The notes beneath the pieces are model-generated. The model saw only the letters and a list, made by a program, of their open reading frames with translations. It searched no databases and had not been told where the DNA came from. This document shows positions 60,967 to 64,000 of a DNA stretch of 64,000 bases, in pieces; within the stretch, counting starts at the first letter, position 1, and every line of letters begins with the position of its first letter. The translations under genes were made by a program, and so were the position numbers. Location: the NCBI RefSeq assembly GCF_910596095.1, contig NC_056538.1:11774001-11838000 (forward strand), in the 5' to 3' direction. The stretch is from Thunnus maccoyii (Eukaryota; Chordata; Actinopteri; Scombriformes; Scombridae).

Positions 60967-63900
60967 TGCCCTTTCTCACCCAGAGGATTTCTGCTGTAGA
61001 CTCCATGGGAGTCGGCAGTGAGTGCGGGCTGCAGGATGCCGCCCAGCTGCTGAGCGATAACCCTGTTGACGTCGCTGAAGGAGATTTGTTTGATGTTGAG
61101 CAGCTGACTGCAGATCCTGTGCACCGTGTCGTTCTCGTGCACCAGGATGGCGTCTGACAGCTGGTAGAGGTGTGCCAGCGTCAGCACAGAGTTGTAGTTC
61201 TGGACAATCACCTGAAAGCATGCAATTACATATAGACATTTCATTCATTACTGTATATTTGAGCAGGCTGCATATACTGCACATGACCACATCACTTTTT
61301 TTTAGCACTCCTTGCACTCTTAACACCTTTACGCTATTTGTATCCTGTTTATAGTTTCACATGTACATAGACGCTGTATGTTGTTGTCCACTTCTTCTTT
61401 TTATATTTATGTATCTATTTTTACACCCACTTGTTTGTACATAATAGTGATATGTTTATCATGTGGACAAAATCAAATATCACAATATATTTGACCAAAT
61501 ACCATTGCGACAATATGGTAGGGATGACTATTGGTGCTTTCACAAAACATTTACACAATGAGATTCTTGATAAATAATCTAGAACAGTCTTCACTTTACT
61601 ATAATGCAGCCTTTAAAACAGGAAAAGACAACACTTACACCATATCACAATATTATGATATCCAAAATCTAAGATGATATCTAGTCTCATATCACAATAT
61701 CGATATATTGCCCTGCCCCAATGTCTATGTTTAATTATTATATGTTGGGCTTGTTGTCCTTGTGTATCTCTCTGATGATTGTTGTGTGTAAGTAGATTGA
61801 GAGCCACTAAACCAGAGTCAAATTCCTTGTATGCATACACGTACTTGGCCAATAATGATGATTCTGATTCTGAAAGAACAGAATAAGAGAAAAAGCTAAT
61901 AGCAATGCTAACAAATAAGACAATAAGTCAATAGTTGAGCACACTGACAGCCGTCTCCATACCTCCCCAGTCCCGTACGGCCAGGTGAGGTGGTTGAGGA
62001 TGAAGGATTTGGGGTAAATGTCTCGGAGACACTGAGTAACATAGGTGCCAACTCCAGACCCCGTCCCCCCTGCTACACTCATCATGGCCATGAGCCCAGC
62101 CAGTCTGTCACAGCGCTCCACCTCTCGCCTCACCAACTCCTCCACCGCTTCCCTGTGACAAGGACCGTGGACGCAAAACCTAATGTGAGACAAGAAGCAC
62201 ATCACCAGATTAGTTTTTCACCCTTGACATTCATTTCTACACACAGGGTGATTGTTTTCTCGCATTTGTGTTGATGATCACATCTGTAAAAATATACACA
62301 AGGCTAACAATGTGATTACAAGTTACTTTTGACTTGATTTGAGCAGCTCATTCTTCAGATCGGAAATAGAAGTTTGACAAAATAATCCCAACTCAAGATC
62401 CACTTACTACTAAATACTAAATGTGATGCTGATCTTAAAGGCCAACACATACGATAAGTCCTAAAAGTGTCACTGATGAAATCATCTAACAGCTACTGAG
62501 CTCACATATCAACAGATTCATCTCCATGACAACTCAACAAATCCCACCTGCACATGAAGACGGTGTGATACAGCTGAAAGCTCCAGAAAAAACCTTGAGT
62601 TGGGATTGATTTGACGTGATGATTACAAAATGACATGATAGGGTTTGATTGACAATGTTTATCATTACTATAACAACAGCAGTCTGATCAGTAAACAGTG
62701 GATAAAGAGCCAGTAGTGGAGGAAACTGGGTCTGCACCTAACAAATATTTCATTATTAATTAATCTATTGATTATTTTCTAATCTATTAGTTGTTTGATC
62801 CATAAAATGTCATAACATGGTGACATTTTACAAATTTGAGAAGCTGGAATCAGAGAATTTTGCCTTTTTTTTTTCTTTTTTTTTTTTTTTTTACAAAATC
62901 AGAATTATTAATCAATTACCAAAATAGTCGTCAATCAATTTAATTGTTGGAAACGAAACAATTAATCAACTAATCATTGCAGCTCTAGAGGAAATAGTAA
63001 GGAAATATTTCCACTATTCTACAGAAACAGAGGAAGGAATGAAAGGTTTCCTTACCCATTAGCCCAGTTGTTTCCAGAGCCCTGCTTCTGGCTGAAGTAT
63101 GAAGTGTCTCCATACTTCCACCTGCCAGACTTTGCAGCCTTGGTTAAACTCTGGTTGATGACTTTGGGCTCCATGTCTATCAGCACTGCCCTCGCCACAA
63201 GCTCTGGTTAAAAGAGAAAAATATATGACAGTAGAATGTAAGAGATGACTTTCGAGCTAAACATCAGTCTGGTACACTAAACTGGACAAACTCCACAGTC
63301 TTTATGTGTGGCTGGATGTGTGATATTGATGCACAGTTTGTTAAATGCTTTCATCATGGTGGTACTATCCCATCTAATTGTCCAGACCATGTCTGTACAT
63401 GTTGTGTTCGGTGTTATTCCTCTTGGGTGGGAGAGAAAACTTGATAAATTTAATTTTTTTTAAAAAGATGACTTTCATTATCAATTATTTATTAGATAAT
63501 TTGAATAGCTGTTCAGTCTATAAAAAAACAAGCGAATACTGAGAAATGCACATTGTGATTTTCATTGCTTGTTTTGTCCAACTTATAATTATATTAAACA
63601 GAGAAAAGCAGCACATGCTCACATTTGAACAGCTGGAAACTTATGAACCAGTGTCATTTTGCTTGAGAAATGGCTTTAACAATTAATTATCAAAAACCAA
63701 TTGATCCTCTATCAATCAACTAATCGTTTAGACTCCTAATAATTGACACATAAACACATGCACAGTATAGAAAGTCACAACACAATCCAGAGAGGGGAGT
63801 AGAGAAGAGGATCTCACCTCCCTGTGTAGTTTGATGGAAGAACCTCTCACAGCTGGCTGTACTGTACGTTTTCCTCTGCGGCTCCTGAGCATCACTGCAG

Positions 63901-63968
63901 ATGATGTCAAACAGCTCCTGACCCACCTGGTTACCGCACTGACCGAGCTGAACTGTTACTACTGACAT
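58771..63968 (-). CDS. tubd1: TUBD1, delta-tubulin (8 coding exons, complete)
   Basis: Delta-tubulin is needed for triplet microtubules of centrioles and basal bodies. Exons: 63818-63968, 63056-63203, 61963-62179, 60980-61211, 59846-60010, 59602-59730, 59201-59384, 58771-58876. They give 1,332 nt (443 aa; human 453) in one frame. Landmarks: N-terminal [33 protein letters not shown], the tubulin GTP-binding loop [69 protein letters not shown], and the end [10 protein letters not shown] then [23 protein letters not shown]. The intron after the exon at 59846-60010 uses a GC donor. The gene runs convergent to VMP1 and mir-21, a neighbourhood kept from mammals. Introns hold many mobile-element remnants. 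Confidence 0.97.
60740..60968 (+). repeat. Dispersed repeat with telomere-like hexamers and (TG)n tail in a TUBD1 intron
   Basis: GGTTAGGGTTAGGGTTAGG stands at about 60838-60858, within a context (CATTTGGAAAAAGCTGATCT, GTAGTGATTATGG, AATGTCCCCAAAAGTGACC) that recurs in teleost genomes as a dispersed repeat ending in (TG)n. The (TG)n tract runs 60923-60966 with a TATA interruption. It is not a true telomere relic, because the hexamers are part of the repeat. Confidence 0.6.
61447..61718. mobile_element. Miniature element with ATATCGATATTG-type end, in a TUBD1 intron
   Basis: The right end reads CAATATCGATATATTGCCCTGCCCC, and the left part holds CAAATATCACAATATATTTGACC; both are the motifs of a common teleost non-autonomous hAT-type element. 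It has no coding capacity. It appears to sit within a retroposon tail (see next entry). Confidence 0.6.
61719..61876 (+). mobile_element. LINE 3-prime tail with GATTCT end
   Basis: The stretch CAAATTCCTTGTATGCATACACGTACTTGGCCAATAATGATGATTCTGATTCTGA is the tail of a common teleost non-LTR retroposon, ending in short GATTCT repeats. Similar sequence at about 61290-61446 (GCACTCCTTGCAC, ATTTATGTATCTATTTTTAC) may be the same copy split by the element between them. It is only a 5-prime-truncated remnant. Confidence 0.55.
62728..62986. mobile_element. hAT-like miniature element, copy 2, in a TUBD1 intron
   Basis: It lies opposite in orientation to copy 1: it ends TCATTGCAGCTCTA, which is the inverse of TAGAGCTGCAATGA. 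It shares AATTCTCTGATTCC (inverted) with copy 1. It contains a T-rich run at about 62862-62892. Confidence 0.7.
63460..63738. mobile_element. hAT-like miniature element, copy 3 (degenerate), in TUBD1 intron 1
   Basis: This is a diverged copy of the same family: TATCAATTATTTATTAGATAAT on the left and ATCAATCAACTAATCGTTTA on the right match the AT-rich ends of copies 1 and 2. The terminal GCTGCAACGA is not preserved. Borders are approximate. Confidence 0.5.
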
Positions 63969-64000
63969 GTTTACACCCAGGTGAAGAACAAGACTCCAGT

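Overview
This window is nuclear DNA from a ray-finned fish. The genes are split into many short GT-AG exons, the proteins are clearly vertebrate, and the introns carry fish-type dispersed repeats: hAT-like miniature elements, LINE 3-prime tails with short tandem ends, and long (AC)n tracts. The miR-21 hairpin has the fish form of the mature sequence. I cannot name the species; a spiny-rayed teleost is likely.

Five protein genes and one microRNA gene are present. From left to right: (1) the 5-prime part of a TMPRSS2-like type II transmembrane serine protease, minus strand, cut off by the window edge and carrying an apparently perfect 1,540-bp tandem duplication; (2) ATM, the DNA-damage kinase, minus strand, complete, with 62 coding exons from 29426 down to 4859; (3) NPAT, the histone-gene coactivator, plus strand, 17 coding exons, 30394-40844, head-to-head with ATM across about 1 kb that must hold both promoters; (4) VMP1, an ER autophagy and lipid-scramblase protein, plus strand, 11 coding exons, 42932-56924; (5) mir-21, plus strand, 1.25 kb downstream of the VMP1 stop, with a candidate TATA promoter inside a VMP1 intron; (6) TUBD1 (delta-tubulin), minus strand, 8 coding exons, 63968-58771, convergent with VMP1/mir-21.

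Functionally, ATM and NPAT link S-phase control and DNA damage through a shared promoter, as in mammals. VMP1 and miR-21 share sequence: a pri-miR-21 transcript would overlap the last two VMP1 coding exons. TUBD1 belongs to centriole biology. All four complete coding sequences stay open from start to stop with consistent splice phases (ATM about 3,093 aa, NPAT about 1,408, VMP1 405, TUBD1 443).

I found no new enzymatic or defence system. The observations most worth checking are the tandem duplication in the protease gene (its junction fuses two exons in frame and the duplicated exons stay open), the candidate pri-miR-21 promoter, a GC-AG intron in TUBD1, a long (TG)n tract beside a kinase-domain splice donor of ATM, and several inverted-repeat elements. 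Exon borders were read by eye; expect an occasional 1-3 base error.
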